Positions 40,153 to 48,488 of a stretch of DNA of 64,000 nt are shown here, one piece after another. Position 1 is the stretch's first letter; every line of letters starts with the position of its first letter. The notes below the pieces were generated by a model. It saw only the letters and a program-made list of their open reading frames with translations. It had not been told where the DNA came from and did no database searches. Both the position numbers and the translations under genes were made by a program. Origin of the DNA: an uncultured archaeon (GTDB lineage Archaea; Nanobdellota; Nanobdellia; Pacearchaeales; GW2011-AR1); the NCBI GenBank assembly GCA_937982425.1, contig CALJLT010000032.1, forward strand, positions 9,168-73,167, read 5' to 3'.

Positions 40153-40692
40153 CTAAGCAACATCCAACTTCTTTTTTAGAATACTTGAGAAAATAAGTGT
40201 CGCTATAAAGTAAAATAAGAACCAATGCATTCCTAAAACTTTTGTACTACCGATTAGGGCAAAAAAATCATAAAACCAACGAAATAATAAAACAAAAGGA
40301 ATACCGGTATAAATTATAGTTCCCAATCCAAGTTTAAATTGTTTAATCATCAAAGGCCAATTTTCTTTTTGTATTTCGCTCATTTTTTTTGGATTGTCTT
40401 TAAATTCCTTCATCTTTTTCTGAATTTCTTTCTGTTCTTTTTTCAATCTTTTAAGCTCTTCTTGATCTGTAGTATATTTTTGAACAAGAGTTATGATTAA
40501 AGAAATTAAAAAAACCGCAATAGTCATACCAATGGCCAAATTCCAATTAAGCATAGCTCCTAAGGTGGGATCTAAAATAGAATGTATTCCGTTTTTCATC
40601 CAAGTCCATTTTTCCCAATTAATTGCAATAAGCATAGTTAAAAAGAACACTATTGCTATTATTCTAAAACTACCCTCTTTATTCTTTCTCAT
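40153..40692 (-). CDS. EMC3/TMCO1-type membrane protein (DUF106 insertase)
   Basis: 179 aa with three helices: near residues 10-25, 50-70 and at the C-terminus (about 130-172). A charged coiled-coil loop (EELKRLKKEQKEIQKKMKEFKDNPKKM) lies between helix 2 and helix 3. This layout is that of the archaeal DUF106/EMC3 relatives of YidC that insert proteins into the membrane. It starts just downstream of tRNA-Phe. Confidence 0.85.
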   Translation of the reverse strand: MRKNKEGSFRIIAIVFFLTMLIAINWEKWTWMKNGIHSILDPTLGAMLNWNLAIGMTIAVFLISLIITLVQKYTTDQEELKRLKKEQKEIQKKMKEFKDNPKKMSEIQKENWPLMIKQFKLGLGTIIYTGIPFVLLFRWFYDFFALIGSTKVLGMHWFLFYFIATLIFSSILKKKLDVA

Positions 40693-40739
40693 ATTAAACT
40701 CAAGAAAAATATATTTATAAGATTACTCTTTTCTTAATA

Positions 40740-40811
40740 TGGGAGTGGAGGGACTCGAACCCTCGACACCATGATCTTCAGTCATGTGCTCTCCCCCTGA
40801 GCTACACTCCC
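40740..40811 (-). tRNA. tRNA-Phe (GAA)
   Basis: On the minus strand GGGAGTG/CACTCCC acceptor, D-arm GCTC...GAGC, anticodon stem CATGA/TCATG closing CTGAAGA (anticodon GAA), T-loop TTCGAGT, discriminator A. Adjacent to RNase P RNA. Confidence 0.95.
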
Positions 40812-40864
40812 TTATATAGAAATAACAAAAGAATCTCTTTTTTAAAGTTTGTTAAAAGAAAAAA

Positions 40865-41157
40865 GTAAGTCAGAGTAGGCCACGTTCTGTCATTCCCTGT
40901 TTTCAGACGGAATGTGCTAACATCTAACTAAGCGGGCGTACATTTGTTACCCTTGCACCAACCAAGATGCTCGTTCCAGCCTAACTTAATAGGATCGTTT
41001 CTATACCAGAGCTACCCCTCACGAGGCCGAAGATTTCCTTCGTAGTTTTGTTCCAACAAAAGTCGGAGGTGCGCGGACCTTCCTCAAGAATCAGCAATCA
41101 TATTTCATTGCTTGACAATTTAATGTCAAATTCTCGAAAGTTAGCTCCCTGACTTAC
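40865..41157 (-). ncRNA. rnpB: RNase P RNA
   Basis: About 293 bases on the minus strand. P1 pairs GTAAGTCAG (5') with CTGACTTAC (3'). Conserved pieces in order: GAGGAAGGTCCGCGCAC, GAGGGGTAGCTCTGG, GTGCAAGGGTAACA and the 3' part ACAGAACGTGGCC. They match archaeal RNase P RNA landmarks (GAGGAAAGUC-like and ACAGAA-GGC-like). It is the catalytic RNA for tRNA 5' processing. No RNase P protein gene was found in the visible ribosomal operon. Confidence 0.92.
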
Positions 41158-41195
41158 AAAAATAAGGACAATTTAATCTATTTAAGGCTTTCTAA

Positions 41196-41468
41196 TTACA
41201 AATCAAACTCTTCTATGAAAGAAACTATAATATTATATTTCTCCAAAAATTTAAATCCTTTTTCTGTCAGAGAAATAATTTTTTCTCCTCTAAAGTCAAC
41301 TCTTTTAACTATCATTTTTTTTGAAACTAAATCCAAGTAATATTCCTTAAATCTCTCAGAAGAAAGGTTAGATTTTCTTAGAAGAGGAGTTGGTTTTATT
41401 GAATTATTATTTTCTTTTATTATTTTCAAAATATCCCTTATTATTTCTAATCTTTCTCTTTTTGTCAT
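41196..41468 (-). CDS. Winged-helix transcription regulator
   Basis: 90 aa. Residues about 10-80 form a winged helix-turn-helix (RLEIIRDILKIIKENNNSIKPTPLLRKSNLSSERFKEYYLDL), with the wing MIVKRVDFRGEKIISLTEKGFKFLEKY. This archaeal pattern is common for single-domain regulators. It overlaps the preceding membrane protein by one base, so the pair is probably co-translated and functionally linked. Confidence 0.8.
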   Translation of the reverse strand: MTKRERLEIIRDILKIIKENNNSIKPTPLLRKSNLSSERFKEYYLDLVSKKMIVKRVDFRGEKIISLTEKGFKFLEKYNIIVSFIEEFDL

Positions 41469-42142
41469 TAACCCACCTTCCTTAAAACTTTATATGCGAT
41501 AAATGAAAAAGTCAGTGTAGATAAAGTATAAATTAAGAGTTGAAGGTTTTGTAAAAATTGAGGAATCAAAGTGTCCAAAATATTCAAAATCCAAAAAAAG
41601 GATAATAAAATGTAAACTATATAGAAAAGATTATCTTTAGATTCAGAATAATTATGGGAATAAAAAATAACAAATAAGACAATCAATAGTAAAAAAAGAT
41701 TTATTCCAAAGTAAACCTCTTTTACCTTAGAGAAAAAAACAACAAAGGAAATTAAAAAAGCAAATAAATAAGAATAGATTGAAGTATTTAGAGATTTAAA
41801 CTTTTTAACTAAAACTCCTTGTAGAAGTGAAAAAATAGCAATAGAACTAAAGAACATGAATAATAAAATAGAAATCTCTTGTATTAAAAAGAAATATTCA
41901 AAATTTTTCGGACGAAGATTAAAATTAATTAGGGCTAATTTAATTATTGCTCTCAAAAAGTATGCAACAGAAAAAAATAAAAAAGCATCTCGAAAATATC
42001 CAATTCCTTTATCCGAACTAAGATTATAAATTTCTTTAGTTCCAAGATAGATCATTAAGCTAAAAATTATAATTACAAATGAATAAAGAATTTCACTACT
42101 GGCTCCAATTTGGGCAAAAGACCCAATCATTCCCGGCGGCAT
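41468..42142 (-). CDS. Seven-helix membrane protein
   Basis: 224 aa with about seven hydrophobic helices, short loops, and no large soluble domain. No recognised family. It is co-transcribed with the wHTH regulator directly downstream (one-base overlap), an arrangement that suggests a membrane sensor controlling the regulator. This is inference; no sensing residues are evident. Confidence 0.65.
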   Translation of the reverse strand: MPPGMIGSFAQIGASSEILYSFVIIIFSLMIYLGTKEIYNLSSDKGIGYFRDAFLFFSVAYFLRAIIKLALINFNLRPKNFEYFFLIQEISILLFMFFSSIAIFSLLQGVLVKKFKSLNTSIYSYLFAFLISFVVFFSKVKEVYFGINLFLLLIVLFVIFYSHNYSESKDNLFYIVYILLSFFWILNILDTLIPQFLQNLQLLIYTLSTLTFSFIAYKVLRKVG

Positions 42143-42251
42143 AAATTAAACAAGAGATCCTAATATTTAAAGGATTATGGATTTAAATTCCATCTTTCTT
42201 TTAAATAGAAAAATTTTTAGTTAATTATAGAACTGAAAGGAGGTATATAAA

Positions 42252-42623
42252 ATGAAGAATAAAAAAACATTAACAATTTTTGCTTTATTTATGGTCGCGC
42301 TTTTAGGAATCGGGCTCGTCTCTGCTTTTGGAGGAAGTTTAAAAAACAAAGCTCTTTCAGAAGAAGATAGAGAATCAATGAAATTAGCTATCGAGCAAGG
42401 AGATTATGAATCTTGGGCAGAAATGAAGAGATCTCAAATTTCAGAAGAAAGATTTAAAGAAATCCAAGAAAGGCATAAAGAAAGAAATGAATTTCGATTA
42501 CTTATGGAAGAAGCAAGAGAATCTGGAGATTACTCAAAAATCCAAGAATTAAAATCGGAATTTGGCAAGGGAAAAGGAATGCATAAGCAAAATAAAAACT
42601 CGGGAGAATGTCCTTTTAATTAA
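42252..42623 (+). CDS. Small secreted helical protein
   Basis: 123 aa. Signal peptide (KNKKTLTIFALFMVALLGIGLVSA) with likely cleavage after about residue 25. The rest is E/K/R-rich helix (EEARESGDYSKIQELKSEF) with one C-terminal cysteine. Strong ribosome-binding site AAAGGAGGT at 42236-42244 decides the ATG. It resembles short helical secreted proteins in Pacearchaeota/Woesearchaeota; role unknown. Confidence 0.7.
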   Translation: MKNKKTLTIFALFMVALLGIGLVSAFGGSLKNKALSEEDRESMKLAIEQGDYESWAEMKRSQISEERFKEIQERHKERNEFRLLMEEARESGDYSKIQELKSEFGKGKGMHKQNKNSGECPFN

Positions 42624-42707
42624 ACTATTTTTTTTATTTTAAAAATGGACTTTTGATCCATAAAAACATTTAAATAATTCTCTTAATAATCAAATTAAGG
42701 TGAAGAA

Positions 42708-43337
42708 ATGAAAAAACAAATTTATATTTATATTGCAATAGTTGCAGTGTTTGCTTTTTTTCTTGGGTTTTTTATTGCTGGTTCAGTTATCACAGGAAAT
42801 GTAATTTCAAGCAATGGGGAAAAATCTTGTTCAAATTTGTTTGAATGTATATTCATGAAACAAACTCAAGAAAAAATTCAAGAAGAAAACACAGAACAAA
42901 ATGAAGATTTAAATTTTGAAAATAAAAGATACGAGGAAAAGGATTGGACAGGTTTTATGTCTGAAGAAGAATTTGATAAAACTTACGGAGAATGTGCAGA
43001 AAAAATAAAAAGTTTTGTAAAAGAAAATGAATTAATAAAAGAATATGAGGGAGAATTAACAGAATATGAAGAATATGCTAAAGGGGAAATCTTAAGGTAT
43101 TTAGAAGAAAACAAAATAAAAGAAAGAATTGAATCTGGAGAAGAAATCTCTCTTATAAGAGAGAGCACAGAAGGAGAGCTTATTCCGGGGGAAATTTACG
43201 AGGAAGATTCTTCTAATTATCCTTTAATTGATTTTAGATATTGCGCAATTAAATATAAACCTTCTAAAGATGCCTATTACCATAAAGGATGGGTATTCTG
43301 GTATAGACTTAAGGAACCTCCTTCATCTCTTAATTAA
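42708..43337 (+). CDS. Membrane-anchored protein sharing an N-terminal TM plus CX5C module
   Basis: 209 aa. N-terminal helix (about 6-28), then SVITGNVIS and CSNLFECIFMKQ (C41, C47). The same pattern, including CX5C, recurs in the 45467 protein (both carry TGxxV after the helix) and partly in the 50814 protein. The body is a charged, extracellular, probably helical domain with no recognised motif. Ribosome-binding site AAGGTGAAGAA before ATG. Confidence 0.65.
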   Translation: MKKQIYIYIAIVAVFAFFLGFFIAGSVITGNVISSNGEKSCSNLFECIFMKQTQEKIQEENTEQNEDLNFENKRYEEKDWTGFMSEEEFDKTYGECAEKIKSFVKENELIKEYEGELTEYEEYAKGEILRYLEENKIKERIESGEEISLIRESTEGELIPGEIYEEDSSNYPLIDFRYCAIKYKPSKDAYYHKGWVFWYRLKEPPSSLN

Positions 43338-43352
43338 AAGGCAATCAAAACT

Positions 43353-43361
43353 TTTATAAAC
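43353..43361 (+). promoter_or_regulatory. TATA box of the uL1-uL10-uL12 operon
   Basis: TTTATAAAC about 45 bases before the hairpin at 43398 and 100 bases before the uL1 ATG, so this operon has a leader, unlike many leaderless genes nearby. Confidence 0.5.
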
Positions 43362-43397
43362 CTTTTTCTTATAAAAAGAATATCCAATTAACTACAT

Positions 43398-43431
43398 CTT
43401 GGTAAGTCGACAGTTCTTGACTGATTCCAAG
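43398..43431 (+). promoter_or_regulatory. Leader hairpin of the uL1 operon, possible L1 autoregulation site
   Basis: CTTGG (43398-43402) pairs with CCAAG (43427-43431), AGTC (43405-43408) with GACT (43419-43422), and an asymmetric loop lies between. It sits in the leader just before the AGGAGGAG ribosome-binding site of uL1. In several archaea L1 binds its own mRNA leader or coding start; here this is inference, not tested against a motif model. Confidence 0.4.
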
Positions 43432-43452
43432 CATACTGTAGGAGGAGATTCA

Positions 43453-44076
43453 ATGGAAGCTGAATTAAAAAAAGCATTAGAAGAACTAAGAAAAAACAAA
43501 GAAAGAAAATTTGACCAAACTTTAGACCTAATTGTAAATCTTCAAAAATATTCTGTTAAAAAAAATCCCATAAATCTTTTTGCCACAGTTCCTCATAAAA
43601 CTAAAGATAAAAAAGTCGCCGCTTTTTTAGAATCAAATTCAGAATTAATTGACACAATAACTTTTCAAGATTTTAAAAAATATTCAGACAAGAAAAAATT
43701 AAAATCTTTGGTTAGAAAATATGATTTTTTTATTTCTCAAGCAAAAATAATGCCTCAAGTTGCGACAACTTTCGGAAGAGTTTTAGGTCCAACTGGAAAA
43801 ATGCCTTCTCCTCAACTAGGAATTATATTGAATGCAGATGAAAAGACAATAAATGAACTTAAACAAAAGATAAATACTTCTGTAAAAATAAGGGTAAAAG
43901 AATCTTCAATAAAATTGCCTGTTGGAAAACAGTCTATGAAAGATGAAGATTTAATTGAGAACATTATTTCAATTTATCACGAAATAATAAAAAACCTCCC
44001 TAGAGGAAAAGAAAATGTAAAAAATTTAGAATTAAAATTCACAATGACTAAACCAATTAAATTAACTATCAAGTAA
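43453..44076 (+). CDS. rpl1: 50S ribosomal protein uL1
   Basis: 207 aa from the ATG at 43453, behind AGGAGGAG. An upstream in-frame start at 43399 would add an 18-residue tail inside the leader hairpin, so it is rejected. Signature: FGRVLGPTGKMPSPQLGII and VGKQSMKDEDLIENI. uL1 forms the L1 stalk and in archaea can repress this operon. Adjacent to uL10 with one base between. Confidence 0.95.
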   Translation: MEAELKKALEELRKNKERKFDQTLDLIVNLQKYSVKKNPINLFATVPHKTKDKKVAAFLESNSELIDTITFQDFKKYSDKKKLKSLVRKYDFFISQAKIMPQVATTFGRVLGPTGKMPSPQLGIILNADEKTINELKQKINTSVKIRVKESSIKLPVGKQSMKDEDLIENIISIYHEIIKNLPRGKENVKNLELKFTMTKPIKLTIK

Positions 44077-44077
44077 A

Positions 44078-44965
44078 ATGAAAAAAGTTGTAGAACAAAT
44101 ACCTGTGAAAAAAACAAAAGCATTGAAAGAATTAATCGACTTATTAAGTAATAATAAAACAATTCTATTGGCGTCAATAAGCGGAATTCCTGGAACTCAA
44201 TACGAACAAATAAAGAAGAAAATGAGGAATAAATCTACAATTAAAGTTCCTAAAAAAAATTTAATCCTTATGGCAATGGATAAAGTTAAGTTAAGCAATT
44301 CAGAAGAAATGAAAAAAAGAATTAAAGAAGAAAGCGCTTTTGCAATATTATTTTCTAATGAAGATTCTTTTAATTTGGCAGGAGATTTATTAAAAAACAA
44401 GAGTCCTTCAAAAGCGAAACCCGGACAGATAGCTCCAGAAGATATAGAAATTCCTGAAGGTCCGACAGATTTAGTTCCAGGACCCGCAATTTCAGAATTA
44501 GGGGCAGTAGGAATTCAAATACAGATCCAAGGAGGAAAGATCCATATAAAGCAATCTAAGGTGGTTGCAAAAAAAGGAGCCTCAATAACTCAAGCAGCAG
44601 CAGACATTTTAAGTAAATTAAATATAATGCCTTTTTCAATTGGATTCAAACCGCTTTGTGCTATAGATAAAGAATCAGGAATGTTTTATTCTGAAATTAT
44701 TATTGATAAAGAAGGAACATTAAAGGAATTGAAAGAATCTCATTTGAAAGCATTATCTTTTGCAGTAAATTTGAGTTATTTCTGTACGGAAACAATTAAA
44801 TTAATGATTCAAAAAGCAGGAAGACAAGAGAAAAGATTAATAAAAGTAATAACTGGAGAAGAAGACGAAATTTTAGAAGATTCTTCAGAAAAAACTCCTC
44901 TGGAAAATAAAAAGGAGGAGCCCAAAGTAGATTCAACTGCAGGACTTGCAAGTCTTTTTGGTTAA
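44078..44965 (+). CDS. rpl10: 50S ribosomal protein uL10 (P0)
   Basis: 295 aa. The N-terminal rRNA-binding domain, then PEGPTDLVPGPAISELGAVGIQIQIQGGKI (conserved loop), an insertion domain (AADILSKLNIMPFSIGFKP), helices that hold uL12 dimers, and the C-terminal AGLASLFG tail typical of P0. It anchors the stalk for translation factors. The last residues echo uL12's own tail (GLSALFG). Confidence 0.95.
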   Translation: MKKVVEQIPVKKTKALKELIDLLSNNKTILLASISGIPGTQYEQIKKKMRNKSTIKVPKKNLILMAMDKVKLSNSEEMKKRIKEESAFAILFSNEDSFNLAGDLLKNKSPSKAKPGQIAPEDIEIPEGPTDLVPGPAISELGAVGIQIQIQGGKIHIKQSKVVAKKGASITQAAADILSKLNIMPFSIGFKPLCAIDKESGMFYSEIIIDKEGTLKELKESHLKALSFAVNLSYFCTETIKLMIQKAGRQEKRLIKVITGEEDEILEDSSEKTPLENKKEEPKVDSTAGLASLFG

Positions 44966-44992
44966 TCTACTAATTAAATAAAGGAAAAGAAG

Positions 44993-45280
44993 ATGGAATA
45001 CATATATGCAGCTTTATTGTTGCACAAACTTGGAAAAGAAGTAACTGAAAACGCAATAAAAAGCGTAGTTGCAGCTACAGGCGAAAAAGTTGACGAGTCT
45101 AAGGTTAAATCCTTAATTGTTAGCTTAAATGGTGTTAATATCGCAGCTGAATTAGAAAATGCGGCTTTAATTTCCTCTGCTCCAGCAAATGCGCCGGCAG
45201 TTGAAAAGAAAGAAGAAGCACCAAAGAAAGAAGAAAAGAAAGCTGCTGCAGCTGAAGGATTGTCTGCTTTATTCGGATAA
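44993..45280 (+). CDS. rpl12: 50S ribosomal protein P1 (archaeal uL12)
   Basis: 95 aa. MEYIYAALLLHKLGKEVTENAIKSVVAATG is the N-terminal dimerisation part; a long Ala/Lys/Glu hinge (APAVEKKEEAPKKEEKKAAAAE) precedes the factor-binding tail GLSALFG. It completes the uL1-uL10-uL12 operon. Confidence 0.95.
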   Translation: MEYIYAALLLHKLGKEVTENAIKSVVAATGEKVDESKVKSLIVSLNGVNIAAELENAALISSAPANAPAVEKKEEAPKKEEKKAAAAEGLSALFG

Positions 45281-45311
45281 TTTTATTTTTAATTTAACCG
45301 CGTAGACAATC

Positions 45312-45328
45312 CCAACTTCTTTAGTTGG
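45312..45328 (+). terminator. Hairpin after the uL12 gene
   Basis: CCAACT-TCTTT-AGTTGG, a 6-base stem 32 bases after the uL12 stop. T-rich stretches, not an immediate run, follow. The 186-base gap 45281-45466 holds this hairpin and a TATA-like TTTAAATAA (45428) with ribosome-binding site AGGTGG for the next gene; nothing else is seen. The match of arms to CCAACT/AGTTGG of the repeated element is probably coincidence. Confidence 0.35.
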
Positions 45329-45466
45329 AACACGAACTTAATTTTAATAGAAATTTTTAGGAAGATAATTCATCTAATTTTCTTGAATATTTTTTAAATT
45401 TTTTTATAACAAAATAAATTAAAAACATTTAAATAAGATACACTCTAAATAAAATTAGGTGGTTAT

Positions 45467-48454
45467 ATGAAACGAAAAACATATCTTTACATTTCATTAA
45501 GTGTGCTGTTTCTATTTTTAGTTGGTTCTCTTATAATTGGAGCTTCATTAACGGGTTATGCAGTTTCTGAACAAAAAGAATGCAAAGGTTTTTTTGAATG
45601 TCTATTAATGAAACAAGTTGCTGAAAAAGAGCAAGCCCGATTAGAAGAACAAAAGAGGATAGAAGAACAAAAGAGAGTTGAAGAAGGAAATATAGAAGAA
45701 AAAAATGAAATAGTATATTCTGAAGGTTATATTCAAAATCCGGAATGTAGTTCTTCTGAAGATTATGAATTTAAATTAAAGTGGGGATATGACAAACTTT
45801 CTAATTCAAATGGAAATTTCTTCCCTATCTCAATAAAAACAGATGCATTAGGGAATATCTATGTTTTAAGTAACAATGAAATTATAAAATTTGATTCGGA
45901 AGGAGCACATCTTACAACAATAGGGTCTTATGGAACTGGAGAAGGGCAATTAAAATTCCCAAGGGATTTTGCTTTAGATTCATTAGGAAATTATTATGTA
46001 GTTGATACAGGAAACAATAGAATTGTTAAGTATAATTCAAAAGGAGAGTATGTTTCAAATTTTGGTTTGTTAGGAGTAAAAGAAGGACAATTCAAATCTC
46101 CTTTAGGAATAGCAATAGATTCTTCAAACAAAATTTATATTGCCGATACAAATAATCATAGAATTCAAATATTTGATTTAGAAGGGAATTATTTATCTTC
46201 TTCTAAAGCTCTTACAGGGGGATCTTTATCTGGATATTTTTCTTTTCCAAGAGGAATTGCAATAGATTCTTTAGGAAATTATTATGTTGTTGATACTGGG
46301 AATCATAGAATTCAAAAATTTGATTCAAATGGAAATTATTTAACTAAATGGGGAACTCTTGGTTCAGAAGAAGGTCAGTTCAATAACCCTTGGGGAATTT
46401 CTTTAGATTCATCTGGAAGAGTTTACATTGCAGATTCAAGCAACAACAGAATACAAGTTTTTGATTCAAATGGAAACTACCTTAAAAAAATATCCCCTGA
46501 AGATGATGAGCAGTTTTCAAACCACCCTTATTCTGTAGCAGTAGACAATCAAGGAAATGTTTATGTAGGAGATTCTGGAAATGAATTAATCAAGAAATTT
46601 TTAATTCCGTGCTCAATGTTACAACAAAATTATTCAAATTTTACAAATGTAACAAATTCTACTAATATGACTAATTCTAGTTTGGAATATTTTTTTGTCA
46701 AAAAATGGCCTTATAAAAAATTAACTGGATCTCAAATGTTTGGGCCTTCAGCAATGGTTATAGATTCTTCAGGAAACATATACAGTTTAAGTATGGAAGA
46801 CGAAGTTTTGAAATTTGATTCAAATGGAAATTTTTTAATAAGTTTTGGTTCTTCTGGATCAGGAGATGGGCAATTTAAGTTTGCATCTGATTTAGCAATA
46901 GATTTTTCAAATAATATTTACGTTGTAGATAAGTATAATTCTCGTATAGTAAAGTTCAATTCAGAGGGAGTTTATTTAGGAAATATTGGAACTAAAGGCT
47001 CTGGAGAAGGATATTTGAAAAATCCTTCGGGAATTGAAATAGATAATTTTGGGAATATTTATATTTTAGATAATGACTTTCGTGTTCAAAAGTTTGGTCC
47101 AGATGGAAAATATATTTCTAAATTTGGAACTAAAGGCTCTGGAGATGGACAATTTATTTATGCCAGGACATTAGCAATAGATGCAAATAATAATTTATAT
47201 GTAGTGGATTCAAGCAATAATAGAGTTCAAAAATTTGATTCAAATGGAAATTATTTACTTAAATGGGGAGTTAAAGGTTATGAAGAAGGAGAATTCAGTT
47301 CTCCTTTGGGAATTTCTTTAGATTCATATGGAAGAGTTTACATTGCAGATTCAAGCAACAACAGAATACAAGTTTTTGATTCAAATGGAAATTTCTTAAA
47401 AAGTTTTGGTTCTTACGGAATAGAAGATGGAAAATTCAACATGCCGTCTGCTGTTGAAATAGGTCCAGAAAATAGAGTTTATGTTGCAGAAAGAGGAAAT
47501 ACAAGAATACAAGAATTTTCTTTTTTTCAGCAAGAACCTTCAATAATAAATCCTCCTGTTATAACTGGATTTAGTTTAGGAGATCCTAATTATTGCGGAA
47601 ACAATGGTTACGAGTTTTTAGCAAAGTGGACTTCTTCTCCAAACTTAAATGAACAGTTTTTTCCAATGGGAATTTTTATAGATTCTTTAGGAAATTTTTA
47701 TATGCTAAGTAACAGCAAAATTTTAAAGTTTGATAAAGAGAAAAATCATCTTTTAAGTTTTGGATCTTATGGAACCGAAAATGGAAAGTTTAAAGGAGCT
47801 GCAATAGATTTTTCATCAGATTCATTAGGAAATCTTTATGTTATAGATACAGGAAATAACAACATTGTAAAGTTTGATTCAAATGGAAATTATATATCAA
47901 CTATAGGAGCAAAAGGACAATTCTCACTTGGAACCCCAAGCGGAATAGCTATAGATGCTTCGGGAAATATTTATGCTTCAGATTATTATAAAAATTTGAT
48001 AAACAAATATGACTCCAATGGAAATTTAATAAAAAGTTTCGGAGTAAGAGGATCTAGAGACGGCCAATTAAATAATCCAAGAGGTCTTGCTACAGACTCG
48101 ATAGGAAATTTATATGTAGTTGATTCAAATAACCATAGGATACAAGTTTTTGATTCAAATGGAAATTTCTTAAGGAAATTTGGATTTTATGGAGTAGGAA
48201 ACGGTCAATTAAAGAATCCGCAGAAAGTAGCTTTAGATTCAGAAGGGAAAGTTTATGTACTGGATCTAAATAATAAGAGAGTACAAATATTTAATTCAAA
48301 TGGAAACTATTTAGATAAGATTGGATCTTCAGGGACAGGAGATGGTCAATTAAGCAACCCTCAAAGTCTTTTTGTTGATTCCTCTGGAAATGTTTATGTA
48401 GGAGACACTTCTAGTCGTTCTATTCAAAAGTTCGTTCCACCTTGTTCAAAATAA
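45467..48454 (+). CDS. Large exported protein with repeated NHL beta-propellers
   Basis: 995 aa. One N-terminal helix (about 7-29), LTGYAV, then CKGFFECLLMKQ (C39, C45) and a charged coil (about 50-80), followed by more than a dozen NHL repeats (VYVADSSNNRIQ-like, FDSNGNY, GSYGTGEGQLKFP). The repeats probably make about three six-bladed propellers separated by linkers rich in N/T (about 400) and Pro/Cys (about 700). Likely a membrane-anchored surface protein for binding. The ATG follows AGGTGGTTAT. Confidence 0.85.
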   Translation: MKRKTYLYISLSVLFLFLVGSLIIGASLTGYAVSEQKECKGFFECLLMKQVAEKEQARLEEQKRIEEQKRVEEGNIEEKNEIVYSEGYIQNPECSSSEDYEFKLKWGYDKLSNSNGNFFPISIKTDALGNIYVLSNNEIIKFDSEGAHLTTIGSYGTGEGQLKFPRDFALDSLGNYYVVDTGNNRIVKYNSKGEYVSNFGLLGVKEGQFKSPLGIAIDSSNKIYIADTNNHRIQIFDLEGNYLSSSKALTGGSLSGYFSFPRGIAIDSLGNYYVVDTGNHRIQKFDSNGNYLTKWGTLGSEEGQFNNPWGISLDSSGRVYIADSSNNRIQVFDSNGNYLKKISPEDDEQFSNHPYSVAVDNQGNVYVGDSGNELIKKFLIPCSMLQQNYSNFTNVTNSTNMTNSSLEYFFVKKWPYKKLTGSQMFGPSAMVIDSSGNIYSLSMEDEVLKFDSNGNFLISFGSSGSGDGQFKFASDLAIDFSNNIYVVDKYNSRIVKFNSEGVYLGNIGTKGSGEGYLKNPSGIEIDNFGNIYILDNDFRVQKFGPDGKYISKFGTKGSGDGQFIYARTLAIDANNNLYVVDSSNNRVQKFDSNGNYLLKWGVKGYEEGEFSSPLGISLDSYGRVYIADSSNNRIQVFDSNGNFLKSFGSYGIEDGKFNMPSAVEIGPENRVYVAERGNTRIQEFSFFQQEPSIINPPVITGFSLGDPNYCGNNGYEFLAKWTSSPNLNEQFFPMGIFIDSLGNFYMLSNSKILKFDKEKNHLLSFGSYGTENGKFKGAAIDFSSDSLGNLYVIDTGNNNIVKFDSNGNYISTIGAKGQFSLGTPSGIAIDASGNIYASDYYKNLINKYDSNGNLIKSFGVRGSRDGQLNNPRGLATDSIGNLYVVDSNNHRIQVFDSNGNFLRKFGFYGVGNGQLKNPQKVALDSEGKVYVLDLNNKRVQIFNSNGNYLDKIGSSGTGDGQLSNPQSLFVDSSGNVYVGDTSSRSIQKFVPPCSK

Positions 48455-48456
48455 AA

Positions 48457-48465
48457 CTTTATAAC
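48457..48465 (+). promoter_or_regulatory. TATA box for the helicase gene
   Basis: CTTTATAAC ends 24 bases before the ATG at 48489; no Shine-Dalgarno, so a leaderless transcript is likely. Confidence 0.45.
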
Positions 48466-48488
48466 TCTTAGTTTATTTATTCTTTTTC

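Noticed and set aside
43399-43452. Extended N-terminus of uL1
   Set aside because: It would be encoded inside the leader hairpin, and the AGGAGGAG site sits directly before the ATG at 43453.
45312-45328. Hairpin after uL12 as another copy of the repeated element
   Set aside because: Only the 6-base arms match; none of the other conserved parts of the element are present.
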